DNA of 64,000 nucleotides from Desulfoscipio geothermicus DSM 3669 (GTDB lineage Bacteria; Bacillota; Desulfotomaculia; Desulfotomaculales; Desulfallaceae): the NCBI RefSeq assembly GCF_900115975.1, contig NZ_FOYM01000003.1, forward strand, positions 1 through 64,000, given 5' to 3'. Below, in pieces: positions 8,301-15,561 of this stretch (position 1 is the first letter of the stretch; the number at the start of each line of letters is the position of its first letter). Made by a program: the position numbers and the translations under genes. Under the pieces are notes generated by a model. It had not been told where the DNA came from and did not search any database. It saw only the letters and a list, made by a program, of their open reading frames with translations.

Positions 8301-9544
8301 AATATGGCCAGAAAATCGGGGTGTTCGCGCACAAAGGCATCTATTTGGGAGGCCGCTGAGTCGTATGTATTTTGCTTTTTGCCCCAGCCGTTAACGTGGA
8401 TGCGGGCATCGGCGTTGTAGGCCGGCTCGAACAGTTCCCGCAGGTCCAGGGGCGGGGCGGGATTATCATCCTTGTCCACGATGCCCTGGAAATACAGGCT
8501 GGCCCCCGGGGCCAGGCCGGCGTACTTGCCGTCCGACGCCTTACCGCTCCCCACCAGGGTTCCGGCCATGTGAGTACCGTGGCCGACGGTGTCCGCCGGC
8601 GTTTCCACCCCGGCCCAAGATTTGATCATGATCACCCGGGGTTTCCTGCCCGGCGGGCTTTCCAGGTCCGGGTGCAGGTTGCCGGGGGAGCCGGTGTCCA
8701 GCCCGCTGTCCGCCAGGGCGATGGTCTGGCCCGCGCCGTTCAGCCCGTCCACTGTGACAAAGCCGGGGATGGCCAGCGGCCTGGCGCCCACAATATCCCT
8801 GGCCCGGTCATTTAAAAGCTCGGGCCGGGTGTATTCTTCCACGTACAGCACCCGGGGGGAACCGGCCAGTTCGTTTACCGCCGCGCCGGGCAATTCCACC
8901 CGCAGGTAGCGCCCTTCCCCGGCGGCGCCTTCCAGCACCCGGCCGCCCAGGCGTTTCACCAGCTGTATCACCGCGGGCTTGTCGCCGTCCCCCGCCAGGG
9001 TGATCGTCAGCACCACCGGTTCGGCTGTCTTTCCGCCCGTACTGCTCTGTTTTTCCAGTTCAGCCCGCCCGGTTTGCAGTTCTGCGGGCAGCTTTTGCTC
9101 GGGCCGGTATTCGGTGAGGCTTTTTACATAAGGTAAATCCACCAGCGCCTGTTTTTGTTGTTTCCCGGCCCGCACCAGCAGGGTTTCACCGTTAAGCCCC
9201 CCCATCCAGTCCACCTGTTCGGCCAGCTTCGCTTTTTCCGCGCTGCTGGGGGGCCTTTGCAGTTCCAGGGCGTAAACCGCCAGGTTTTGTTCATCCTGCG
9301 CCGCGCCGGAGTCGTTCGGGTTTCCGGCTTTGTCGTTTTTCCGGCTTTCGCCCCCGGTGGGGCTGTTCATGCCCAGCCAGGCCGCCAGGCCCAGCGCAAG
9401 CAAAACTATAGTCAAAACCAGTGCCCAACGCTTGCTGTTTATCGTGTTGCACACCTCCTTCCCGCAGCCAAAAGAAAACCTCCTTGCCATACGTTGTTTT
9501 TTTTGGCGCATGTGCAGGAGCTGTCTTGCACTGTTTTTTCCCAT
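5303..9544 (-). CDS. Secreted subtilisin-like S8 serine protease with three SLH anchor domains
   Basis: This 1413-residue protein starts with a membrane/signal segment (ALVLTIVLLALGLAAWLGM, about residues 41-59). The S8 domain carries the triad: Asp in ALADSGLDTG (about 279), His in GHGTHMAGTL (about 322) and Ser in GTSMATAVTGG (about 515). A proprotein-convertase-like beta domain follows (KATLAWSDPAAAPG), then several hundred residues of beta-rich unknown domains. Three S-layer homology domains end the protein (for example GYPDGTFRPDSAVTRVEF). It is probably a wall-anchored extracellular protease. The start is uncertain: strong AAGGAGG sites lie at about 9465 and 9485, but no good start codon follows at the usual distance, so ATG 9490 or 9544 are only the best available. 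Confidence 0.85.
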   Translation of the reverse strand: MGKNSARQLLHMRQKKQRMARRFSFGCGKEVCNTINSKRWALVLTIVLLALGLAAWLGMNSPTGGESRKNDKAGNPNDSGAAQDEQNLAVYALELQRPPSSAEKAKLAEQVDWMGGLNGETLLVRAGKQQKQALVDLPYVKSLTEYRPEQKLPAELQTGRAELEKQSSTGGKTAEPVVLTITLAGDGDKPAVIQLVKRLGGRVLEGAAGEGRYLRVELPGAAVNELAGSPRVLYVEEYTRPELLNDRARDIVGARPLAIPGFVTVDGLNGAGQTIALADSGLDTGSPGNLHPDLESPPGRKPRVIMIKSWAGVETPADTVGHGTHMAGTLVGSGKASDGKYAGLAPGASLYFQGIVDKDDNPAPPLDLRELFEPAYNADARIHVNGWGKKQNTYDSAASQIDAFVREHPDFLAIFGAGNSGPRGGTLTAEANSKNALVVGASLSPRPAFENDTGSTEEIAAFSSRGPAQDGRIKPELVAPGTSIISTASRLLGGDLPGRPEYTVMQGTSMATAVTGGAAALLRQYMTENTGFEEPSAALLKAALINGAGRLDAEPEAAGFGLLDIGSTILALENRLFDLVDEPKGLATGESFTVKKNVEHSGAPFKATLAWSDPAAAPGAAPALVNNLDLEVIAPDGAKYFGNDFARRGERDVLNNVEQVYIPDPQPGTYTIVVHGRSVPEDASPERGLTQDFALVFGQMPARKPVQSSSDGKITLAGGERPALPPDTLLAVDDRLLPAGDLPPAGAELYLVGPPGQPRRAYAVGRTWRAGGVKSLAEGESMVLVRMNRDYREGGYAIEGSIENALTINGKPVDNGQAIPPGADVTANINPHTQTIWQANLASVEIKGILTNIDMTNRQLKLLDHQLVYNLAEEASVSFSDILLDGDPADLPFGASTDAGLEKLLPGMPVHIILGSDGKIYHLAVKRDMVVGQVTGVETGTDTITLSSGGRYHVMAGIKIVRDRRPVEMGNIRAGDLVMLNLIPNSTEALGITVYSDASYGRVIFAEKDTFYMMDSRKGFRYLSFSPQTQVFRWGMAAGTSILSPGQWVRVISDPVSGEVWRVDIAEAAGKVKGVLESYSPGQGIKLSDGSTYRLSSVAVVTKNGLPVRFRDLVPGEPVTVSALYGPGGEQIVAALEAETRDGVEPPLLEIRSTIPFEDFSLVTGKTGASRLYARLPGGDGQAVELTDNGEFYYPVSVGEAEAIQLVAVDGATGGVASLQLSLPRRQKGFSDIDGHWAETDIRHLVSRGMLSGYPDGTFRPDSAVTRVEFTVMLARLLGTGGAPANLPYKDADTIPHWAENAVALAYGRGLAVGYDDNTFRPLERITREEAAALLVRAWGLLRGLPEEPPEKPDYKDWQIVAAWAREDVSKSHALGLLSGRPGNLFAPGAYITRAETAAALNRLLDLLTQKTS

Positions 9545-9694
9545 TAATGACTTTGTCTAGCATTTTTTTCGACAGCAGGCAGTTGATTTCCTTTTGGTTC
9601 AGGGAATAAATAGTTAACAATATTAACTATTAATGATTATTTTTGTTTTGTGGTTATTGACGTTTGGGAAGAATATTTGGTTCCCATGGGAAGG

Positions 9695-9803
9695 GTAAAA
9701 AGGGGGACTGGCTCCGATTGGTTTTGCGGCAAAAAAGGGGACAGGCAACTTTTTTAAAAGCCAAAAAAGTAGCCTGTCCCCTTTTTTGCCAGTCCCCTTT
9801 TAC
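9695..9803. repeat. Nested palindromes: GGGGACAGGC element inside a GGGGACTGGC element
   Basis: The outer arms are GTAAAAAGGGGGACTGGC (9695-9712) and GCCAGTCCCCTTTTAC (9788-9803). Between them lies a complete element, 9731-9787, with arms AAAAAAGGGGACAGGCAACT and AGTAGCCTGTCCCCTTTTTT. The outer right arm contains the mbl stop codon. Confidence 0.85.
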
Positions 9804-10843
9804 CCGGCGGTTATTTTGTGGCGCAGGGCCTTGCGGATCATGCGGCGCTTGGCTTGCGCGTTGAGCACGTTGAGCATGGTGAGGGCACGGCCGGTGCCCA
9901 TGGCCACGCAGGAGAGGGGGTCTTCGGCCAGGAACACGTTGAGACCGGTTTCGCCAGCCAGCAGCTTGTCCAACCCGTGCAGCAACGCCCCGCCGCCCGT
10001 GAGCACGATGCCCTTGTCCACTATATCTGCGGCCAGTTCCGGGGGGGTTTCCTCCAGCACTTCCTTGACGGTGTCCACCACCAAAGTCAGGTTTTCCCTG
10101 ATAGCTTCGTAAACGTGGTGACTGGTAACAGTTATTTGCTTGGGTAGCCCGTCCACCAGGTCCCGGCCCCGCACCTGCATTCCCATTGGCGCGCTGCCGT
10201 TGGGGCAGGCATTGGCGATTTCCATTTTAATTTCTTCACCTGTGCGCTCACCGATGGCCAGGTTGAATTCCCGGCGGATGTACTTGACGATGGCCTCATC
10301 GAATTTGTCGCCACCCAGTCGCAGGGACCGGCTGATCACGATACCGCCCAGGGAAAGCACGGCCACGTCGGTTGTGCCGCCGCCGATGTCGACCACCATG
10401 GTACCGCCGGGCTCGGAGATGTCCAGTCCTGCGCCCAGTGCGGCGGCCAGCGGTTCTTCAATAACATGGGCCTGCCGCGCGCCGGCCTGGATAGCGGCCT
10501 GTTTCACTGCCCTTTCCTCCACCCCGGTAACCCCCGAGGGGATGCAGACCATAACCCGCGGCTTGAAAAGAAACTTTCGGCCGTTAGCCTTTTCAATGAA
10601 ATAACGCAACATTTTTTCCGTAACGTCGTAATCGGCGATGACGCCGTTACGCAGCGGGCGGATGGCCACAATATTGCCCGGGGTGCGCCCCAGCATCCGC
10701 CGCGCCTTTGCTCCCACCGCAATTACCTTGCCCGAGGTTTTATCTATGGCCACTACCGATGGCTCTCTTAACACGATGCCCTTGCCTTTAACAAATACTA
10801 TAACATTGGCTGTGCCCAGGTCGATACCGATATCGGTGCTCAT
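9800..10843 (-). CDS. mbl: MreB/Mbl-family actin-like cell-shape protein
   Basis: This 347-residue bacterial actin forms filaments under the membrane and guides wall synthesis. The phosphate-1 loop is DIGIDLGTANVIVFVKGKG, the connect/phosphate-2 region is VVDIGGGTTDVAVLSLGGIV, and the adenosine loop is GIVLTGGGALLHGLDKLL. Length and motifs are typical. I call it mbl rather than mreB because it sits directly after spoIIID, as in Bacillus and many clostridia, and not next to mreCD. The C-terminal stop (TAA 9802-9800) lies inside a repeat arm. Confidence 0.85.
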   Translation of the reverse strand: MSTDIGIDLGTANVIVFVKGKGIVLREPSVVAIDKTSGKVIAVGAKARRMLGRTPGNIVAIRPLRNGVIADYDVTEKMLRYFIEKANGRKFLFKPRVMVCIPSGVTGVEERAVKQAAIQAGARQAHVIEEPLAAALGAGLDISEPGGTMVVDIGGGTTDVAVLSLGGIVISRSLRLGGDKFDEAIVKYIRREFNLAIGERTGEEIKMEIANACPNGSAPMGMQVRGRDLVDGLPKQITVTSHHVYEAIRENLTLVVDTVKEVLEETPPELAADIVDKGIVLTGGGALLHGLDKLLAGETGLNVFLAEDPLSCVAMGTGRALTMLNVLNAQAKRRMIRKALRHKITAG

Positions 10844-11015
10844 AACTTGTCCCCTTTCTTTCCGGACGGGTGCCTGTCCGTTTTGGTGGTCGGTCGTTAG
10901 TCGTCGGTCTTCGGCAATTGGAAAAAGTTAATTTATGCCAGATATTGGACAGGTTATTTGTATTCGGTATATTTTTCTACTTTCGGGGACAAATTCCTCC
11001 AGGTTCTACTAAATT
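10844..11015. other. Gap between spoIIID and mbl
   Basis: The gap holds the mbl ribosome site (GAAAGGGGACAAGTT) and a short GGTCGTTAGTCGTCGGTCTT stretch near 10892. That stretch resembles the GTCGTCGGTC runs near 56695 and 62912. I see no other feature. Confidence 0.4.
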
Positions 11016-11270
11016 TTATTGTTCCTGGCGGCGGTATTTATTTCTGGTGGCTTCCCCGCCCCGCAGGTGCCGTTCCGCTTTATTATAGTCCAGCACTTTT
11101 TTTACTTGTTGGGCCAGTTCTTTATTCAATGAAGGCAGCCTTTCCGTCATGTCTTTATGTACGGTGCTTTTACTGACACCAAATACCTGCGCGGCCTGGC
11201 GGACGGTGGCCTGGGTTTCCAGGATATAGGTGCAAATTTCGAGCACCCGCTTTTGGATGTACTCCTGCAT
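11016..11270 (-). CDS. spoIIID: Stage III sporulation transcriptional regulator SpoIIID
   Basis: This small (84-residue) DNA-binding protein adjusts sigma-E gene expression in the mother cell. It has the SpoIIID signature: VLEICTYILETQATVRQAAQ, then a helix-turn-helix VFGVSKSTVHKDMTERLP and a basic C-terminal helix. The ATG at 11270 is preceded by GGGGAGGTAAAGC; an upstream in-frame start would add residues that do not belong to the family. A sigma-E-like promoter lies at 11298-11325. Neighbours mbl, spoIID and murA are its usual company. Confidence 0.9.
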   Translation of the reverse strand: MQEYIQKRVLEICTYILETQATVRQAAQVFGVSKSTVHKDMTERLPSLNKELAQQVKKVLDYNKAERHLRGGEATRNKYRRQEQ

Positions 11271-11297
11271 TGCTTTACCTCCCCGGGCATTTGTAAC

Positions 11298-11325
11298 ATT
11301 ATATGCAGGGGACAGGTAGAAATGC
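11298..11325 (-). promoter_or_regulatory. Sigma-E-type promoter of spoIIID
   Basis: On the minus strand GCATTT (11325-11320), a 14-base spacer and CATATAAT (11305-11298) fit the mother-cell sigma-E pattern. Family knowledge (spoIIID is sigma-E dependent) supports it. Confidence 0.45.
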
Positions 11326-11412
11326 TTTTTTCCCATGTAACAAGATTACAAAAGGCCGGCTGGTAAAATAGGGCAGGTGCGGGACAAAAAGGGGGGGAAA
11401 AGGGGATAGGCA

Positions 11413-11553
11413 CCGTAAAAGGGGACTGGCTCCGATTCGTTCTATGAATCGGTGCCAGTCCCCTTTTACGGAGGAGGCACGGGCCCCCAAAAGGCAAAAA
11501 AGGGGACAGGCACCATTTTCAAAAAGCGAAAATGGTGCCAGTCCCCTTTTTTG
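11413..11553. repeat. Two adjacent palindromes of the GGGGACTGGC/GGGGACAGGC families
   Basis: The first is at 11413-11471: arms CCGTAAAAGGGGACTGGC and GCCAGTCCCCTTTTACGG, inner arms CCGATTCG/TGAATCGG. The second is at 11494-11553, with arms GCAAAAAAGGGGACAGGC and GCCAGTCCCCTTTTTTGC around CACCATTTTC/GAAAATGGTG. Half-copies (AGGGGATAGGCACCG, GTCCCTCTTTTACGGTGC) lie outside both, which suggests serial insertion. Confidence 0.8.
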
Positions 11554-11596
11554 CTGTCCCTCTTTTACGGTGCACTTTTTGCAAGGACATCCGGTA

Positions 11597-11690
11597 TTTG
11601 AACCAACCTTTACTTAGCCAGAAGAAGGTCTGGCCGGTGCTTTGACAGCCGCTTTTTTCAATTTGAACCCAACCTTTACTCAGCCAGAAG
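11597..11690. repeat. Direct duplication of the 3' end of the tetR-like gene
   Basis: The 28-29 base stretch covering the last codons and stop of the TetR gene (11662-11690, TTTGAACCCAACCTTTACTC...) is repeated with two differences at 11597-11624. The copies lie 37 bases apart. The downstream copy has no gene of its own. Confidence 0.7.
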
Positions 11691-12272
11691 GCCGTTGAAA
11701 ACCAGGTTTTCAATGTGGCTCTGTACCTGTACGGAACGGACCCGACCGTGCTTGTTGATGGAGCGGATGGCGGTGGCGGAAACCGCGCCGAATACGGCCG
11801 TGGCACAGGTATCCACGTCCTTTACCGTAAAAATGCCCTGCTCTTTACCCTCGGCCAGAATTTCCCCGATAATTTGAATTATTCTCTGCACCAGGCCGCT
11901 TAAAACATCCCGGCGAATGTTGTTGCCGTAAAGCTCGCGTAAAAAAATAAAGGCAATGTTTGAGTACAGGTCAAAAAAGTTTAACACTTCCCGGATCAAT
12001 TCTTTTAACTTGAGCGCGGGGTCGGTTTGGTTTTGCAGGGCCTGCCTGACAGACCGTTCCAGGATATGCACGCCGTACTCGATAACGCTGTAGTATAGAT
12101 CTTCCTTGTTCTTATAGTGGTAGTAAAGCGTGCCCTTGGCCACGCCCGTGGCCCGGGCGATTTCATCCATGGTGGCCGGGTGGTATCCCTTAACGGCAAA
12201 TATTTCAATGATGTTTTTAAATTTTTCGGTATCCTTGAACAGCGAACTGACGGTCATCATTTCTTCACCCAC
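11676..12272 (-). CDS. TetR-family transcriptional repressor
   Basis: This is a 198-residue regulator. Residues 20-65 form the TetR helix-turn-helix (IIEIFAVKGYHPATMDEIA, then ATGVAKGTLYYHYKNKEDLYY). The C-terminal two thirds are the helical ligand/dimer domain. The gene is divergent to a HlyD-type adaptor and an ABC permease, and matching palindromes (ACTGACTGGTCRGT) sit in front of both transcripts, so it most likely represses itself and the transporter until an unknown, probably toxic, ligand binds. The longest frame starts with GTG at 12272; the ATG at 12260 is an equally good start. Confidence 0.82.
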   Translation of the reverse strand: MGEEMMTVSSLFKDTEKFKNIIEIFAVKGYHPATMDEIARATGVAKGTLYYHYKNKEDLYYSVIEYGVHILERSVRQALQNQTDPALKLKELIREVLNFFDLYSNIAFIFLRELYGNNIRRDVLSGLVQRIIQIIGEILAEGKEQGIFTVKDVDTCATAVFGAVSATAIRSINKHGRVRSVQVQSHIENLVFNGLLAE

Positions 12273-12277
12273 TTTAC

Positions 12278-12291
12278 ACTGACTGGTCGGT
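12278..12291. promoter_or_regulatory. TetR operator in front of the tetR-like gene
   Basis: ACTGACTGGTCGGT is an ACTGAC-N2-GTCAGT-type palindrome with one mismatch. It lies just upstream of the regulator start and matches the site at 12489-12502. Confidence 0.6.
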
Positions 12292-12488
12292 ATATATTTT
12301 CCCCTGACTGTATACGTTTTTACCCCCCCGGGTCAAGGGACATATTCAGGCAAACAGGGCCGTAATCAATGGTTCTTCAGTAATTTTTTACTGTTTTATC
12401 TGATTGCCCGGATTTGTGTTTTTTTCTATTATATCTAATTTATTGCACGAACCCTCTTTTCAAGTGCAGTTTTTGAGAGTACAATTAC

Positions 12489-12502
12489 ACTGACTGGTCA
12501 GT
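12489..12502. promoter_or_regulatory. TetR operator in front of the hlyD-like gene
   Basis: ACTGACTGGTCAGT is a perfect ACTGAC/GTCAGT inverted repeat 16 bases before the hlyD-like start. Confidence 0.65.
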
Positions 12503-12518
12503 TCAATAAGGAGGTGGC

Positions 12519-13526
12519 ATGTATTATATGACCAACAAAAAATATTTGCTGGTATTTACTTTAACCGTTACTTTTTTGCTGGCTTTTACCTTCATGGCCG
12601 GCGGGTGGAAAGATACCGTGCAAACCCGGCGGGAGCACAGCGGCACCATAGAAGCCACCGAAGTGGACGTGCGGGCGCAAATTCCGGGGCAGGTGCTCAA
12701 GGTGTCGGTGGAAGAGGGCCGGCAGGTTAAAAAGGGGCAATTGCTGGCTGAAATAGACGCCGCTGAAATACGGGCCCGCAAGCTCCAGGCCGAGGCCAAG
12801 CTGCTGCAGGCCCGGTCAGCCCTGGAAAAGGCGCTGGCCGGTGCCAGGGAAGAGGAAATTGCCGCGGCACAAGCCCGAGCAGACAAGGCCGAGGCGGCGC
12901 TGGACCTGGCCCGGGATACATACGATAAGATCAAGGCGCTTTACGAGGCCGGGGCCGTGGCGGAACAAAAGTTTATTGAAGCCGGGACTTCTCTGGCCGC
13001 GGCGGAGGCTGACTATAAAGCGGCGCAGCAGAACCTGGCGCTTTACCGGTCCGGCACCAGGCAAGAAGATATTGCCGCCGCCCGGGGACTGGTAAAGGAA
13101 GCGGAGGCGGCCGTAAAGGAAGCGGAAGCCTACCTGGACAAGGCCACCGTTGCTTCGCCCTTGAACGGTGCAGTCACCATGCGCACGGTCGACGCGGGGG
13201 ACCTGGTTTCGCCCGGCTATGCCATGTTTACGGTTACCGATATGACTAAAATGTGGCTGACGGTATATGTGCCCGAAGATGAAATCGGCGGCATCGCCGC
13301 GGGAACGCCGGCCGCGATAACCTTCCCGGCTTTCCCCGACCGGCGTTTTAGCGGCGAGGTGGCCCGGGTTCAAAAAGCCCCCAGTTTCGCCACCCGGCGT
13401 TCCACCGATGAGCAGGGAGAAAAGGATATTGTTTCCTTCGAGGTGAAAATCAAGGTTGACAGCGGTGACACGCAGCTGCTGCCGGGCATGACGGGTTACG
13501 TAACCTTTAAGGCCGGTGATGCGTAA
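12519..13526 (+). CDS. HlyD/YbhG-type periplasmic adaptor (membrane fusion) protein
   Basis: This 335-residue protein has an N-terminal membrane anchor (YLLVFTLTVTFLLAFTFMAG), a lipoyl/biotinyl half (VDVRAQIPGQVLKVSVEEGR), then a long Ala/Glu/Lys-rich coiled-coil hairpin (about residues 85-190), the second lipoyl half (KATVASPLNGAVTMRTVDAG) and a beta-barrel. This is the adaptor plan of ABC-type and RND exporters, here in a single-membrane organism. AAGGAGGTGGC precedes the ATG. The stop overlaps the permease start by one base (GTAATG), so the two are coupled. Regulation by the divergent TetR protein is likely. Confidence 0.83.
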   Translation: MYYMTNKKYLLVFTLTVTFLLAFTFMAGGWKDTVQTRREHSGTIEATEVDVRAQIPGQVLKVSVEEGRQVKKGQLLAEIDAAEIRARKLQAEAKLLQARSALEKALAGAREEEIAAAQARADKAEAALDLARDTYDKIKALYEAGAVAEQKFIEAGTSLAAAEADYKAAQQNLALYRSGTRQEDIAAARGLVKEAEAAVKEAEAYLDKATVASPLNGAVTMRTVDAGDLVSPGYAMFTVTDMTKMWLTVYVPEDEIGGIAAGTPAAITFPAFPDRRFSGEVARVQKAPSFATRRSTDEQGEKDIVSFEVKIKVDSGDTQLLPGMTGYVTFKAGDA

Positions 13527-14701
13527 TGTGGCAAGTTTTTCTCAATGAAATTGCCTGTATCTTTCGGGACCGGCGCACGCTGGCGTTGCTGTTCGGATTA
13601 CCGCTGGTGGTGACGCTTTTTTTCGGTTACCTGTACATCAACCACAAGGTAACGGAAATACCCACCGTGGTGCTGGACCGGGACAACTCGCCCCTGAGCC
13701 GCGAAACAGTGACCGCTTTTGACCAATCCGAGAAATTTGCCGTTACAGGACACGTCTTCACCCGTGCTGAAGTTGACGAATATTTCCGGCGGGGGCGGGC
13801 GGCCGCAGCCATTGTGATCCCCCCGGATTTCGCCCGGGACATTAAAACCGGGCAGGGCACCGAGGTATTGATAGTTTCCGACGGTTCCAACATGATCATC
13901 AGTAACACCATTGCCACTGGGGCAGCAGAGGTGATCGGCACCATATCCGCCGGCATTGAACTGAAATCCCTGGAGGGCTTGGGGATATCGGGGGACCGGG
14001 CCGAAGATATTGTATCGGCGGTAAGTTTCCGGTCCCGCGTATGGTATAATCCCACATATAATTACCTCAAGTTTTTGCTGCCCGGCCTGATCGTGATGGG
14101 TATGCAGCAGGCATTGTTAATTGCGGCGGCTATAGCGTTGTACCGCCGGCGGCGTATGGCTGAGGGGAATGCCGGTACAGTGATAGCGGCCAAAATTTTG
14201 CCCTACTTCCTGATTGGCACGCCGGTGCTGCTTTCCTGTCTTACTGTGGCGCACCTGCTGTTCCAGGTGCCCCTGGGCGGCGACCGGCCCCTGCTTTTGT
14301 TGCTGACGGCGGCCTTTTGCCTGGGCACCGTCGAACTCGGGGTGCTGGCGGCGCTGTTGTCCAGCAGCCTGGATAAGGCCATTCAGGTGGCCATGGTGGT
14401 CGCTGCACCGGCTTTTTTGATATCGGGTTTTACCTGGCCCATGCTGGTAATCCCCCCGCCCGTCCGGGCGCTGGCATACATGCTGCCGTTGACCCATTAC
14501 CTGGACGCACTGCGGGCCGTCGCTATGAAGGGTGCAGGTTTTGGGGACGTAACCACGCAATTGCTGTACATGGTCACCATCGCCTGCGCGCTGGTGCCGG
14601 TGTGTGCGGCGGTTTTATACTTCAAACGCAGGCGCCGGCAGGGGTTTGAGGACGGATGCGGCCAATTGCTCCCCGCCGGTGAAATGCCGGAACACCGGTA
14701 A
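13526..14701 (+). CDS. ABC-2-type exporter permease (YbhS/YhhJ-like)
   Basis: This 391-residue membrane protein has one N-terminal helix (TLALLFGLPLVVTLFFGYLYI), a large extracytoplasmic domain (residues 40-170; VVLDRDNSPLSRETV, AAIVIPPDFARDI) and five or so C-terminal helices with the ABC-2 signature region near LISGFTWPMLVIPPPVRALA and LPLTHYLDALRAVAMKG. It should form the channel of a drug or toxin exporter with the HlyD-like protein. No ATP-binding subunit and no second permease are encoded nearby; related loci normally have both. Either an ATPase is supplied from elsewhere or the cassette is reduced. Confidence 0.8.
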   Translation: MWQVFLNEIACIFRDRRTLALLFGLPLVVTLFFGYLYINHKVTEIPTVVLDRDNSPLSRETVTAFDQSEKFAVTGHVFTRAEVDEYFRRGRAAAAIVIPPDFARDIKTGQGTEVLIVSDGSNMIISNTIATGAAEVIGTISAGIELKSLEGLGISGDRAEDIVSAVSFRSRVWYNPTYNYLKFLLPGLIVMGMQQALLIAAAIALYRRRRMAEGNAGTVIAAKILPYFLIGTPVLLSCLTVAHLLFQVPLGGDRPLLLLLTAAFCLGTVELGVLAALLSSSLDKAIQVAMVVAAPAFLISGFTWPMLVIPPPVRALAYMLPLTHYLDALRAVAMKGAGFGDVTTQLLYMVTIACALVPVCAAVLYFKRRRRQGFEDGCGQLLPAGEMPEHR

Positions 14702-14727
14702 TAGGATTTGCTGCTAGCGAAAAACAG

Positions 14728-14765
14728 AACGGTCTTTAACCCCGTGGTAATGGTTAAAGACCGTT
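14728..14765. terminator. Bidirectional terminator hairpin
   Basis: AACGGTCTTTAACC pairs with GGTTAAAGACCGTT around a 10-base loop, between the convergent permease and hicB ends. It is not a member of the repeat families. Confidence 0.75.
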
Positions 14766-15124
14766 TATTTCTTAAACCCAATCCCTCGCGCCAACTGGTA
14801 ATTGATAAACTGATTCAGGCTTACGTTTTCCTCTTTAGCCCGCCGCGCTAAGGCACTATGCAGCGATTTGGGCATTCTAACCACTAATTTACCCGAGTAA
14901 TCAGTGTCTTTTGTTGGCTCAGGTATTTCCACTCCGTCTTCAAGTGCTGATTCTATCCAACACTTTTTTGCATCTTCTATATTACTTAACGCTTCTTCTA
15001 TAGTCATTCCCTGTGATATACATCCGGGAAGTTCAGGAATACTTACTGCATACCCTCCATCTGGACTGGGATGTAGTTGTATATTGTAAAGCAGATTGAG
15101 ATAATAACTTAACCCTTTTTTCAT
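14765..15124 (-). CDS. hicB: HicB-family antitoxin with C-terminal DNA-binding domain
   Basis: This 119-residue antitoxin begins at the ATG at 15124, with AGAGGTG before it. The N-terminal RNase H-like HicB domain is NIQLHPSPDGGYAVSIPELPGC, then SQGMTIEEALSNIEDAKKCW. The C-terminal 45 residues (LVVRMPKSLHSALARRAKEE, NVSLNQFINYQL) form an Arc-type ribbon-helix-helix, so it can repress its own promoter. It lies downstream of hicA with 12 bases between, the reverse order of the module at 4703-5141. Confidence 0.87.
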   Translation of the reverse strand: MKKGLSYYLNLLYNIQLHPSPDGGYAVSIPELPGCISQGMTIEEALSNIEDAKKCWIESALEDGVEIPEPTKDTDYSGKLVVRMPKSLHSALARRAKEENVSLNQFINYQLARGIGFKK

Positions 15125-15136
15125 AACTTGCACCTC

Positions 15137-15376
15137 TTAAATCTCTTCAACCTCCAATAATTCTATGACTTTTTTAATATAGGTTTCCAAAACATATGGT
15201 TGCTTTCGGGGTATTGTGATTCTTTTGCCACCTTTCGTAAAAGTATAATGTGAAGATCCACCACGAGGCTGGCGGATTGAAAAACCGGCTCTAAGCAACA
15301 GTTTTTCTATTTCTTGAAATTTAACTGAGCCGGGATTATTCTTTATTTTGATATATAGTTTCTCTAATTTGCTCAT
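15137..15376 (-). CDS. hicA: HicA-family mRNA interferase toxin
   Basis: This 79-residue toxin has EIEKLLLRAGFSIRQPRGGS followed by the active-site histidine in SSHYTFTKGG and KRITIPRKQPYVLETYIKKV. It differs clearly from the HicA at 4703-4930, so the two modules are not a recent duplication. The first codon is ATG at 15376 and the gene is transcribed before its antitoxin. Confidence 0.85.
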   Translation of the reverse strand: MSKLEKLYIKIKNNPGSVKFQEIEKLLLRAGFSIRQPRGGSSHYTFTKGGKRITIPRKQPYVLETYIKKVIELLEVEEI

Positions 15377-15429
15377 TAGCTACAGCTAAAGTTATAGTAT
15401 CATTTTTAGTACTAGTATTCAAATATTTT

Positions 15430-15543
15430 TTACAAAATTTTAGGGGCTGCTTTTGCGACAGCCCCCAGTAACCAGCGTTTCAGCCAGCGGCGGTATTTTT
15501 CCAGCGCGTCTTGATCCCTTAATCTTTTATCAAAGGGCCACAT
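15430..15543 (-). CDS. Small basic amphipathic protein, 37 residues
   Basis: The ATG at 15543 has an excellent AAGGGAGGG site seven bases upstream. The product reads MWPFDKRLRDQDALEKYRRW followed by LKRWLLGAVAKAAPKIL and a TAA stop. It is basic, Trp-rich and predicted helical with an amphipathic second half, so membrane association is plausible. I do not recognise a family. The composite repeat at 15562-15834 begins just upstream of its ribosome site, so its promoter would lie within or beyond the repeat. Confidence 0.55.
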   Translation of the reverse strand: MWPFDKRLRDQDALEKYRRWLKRWLLGAVAKAAPKIL

Positions 15544-15561
15544 GCTATTCCCTCCCTTGTT

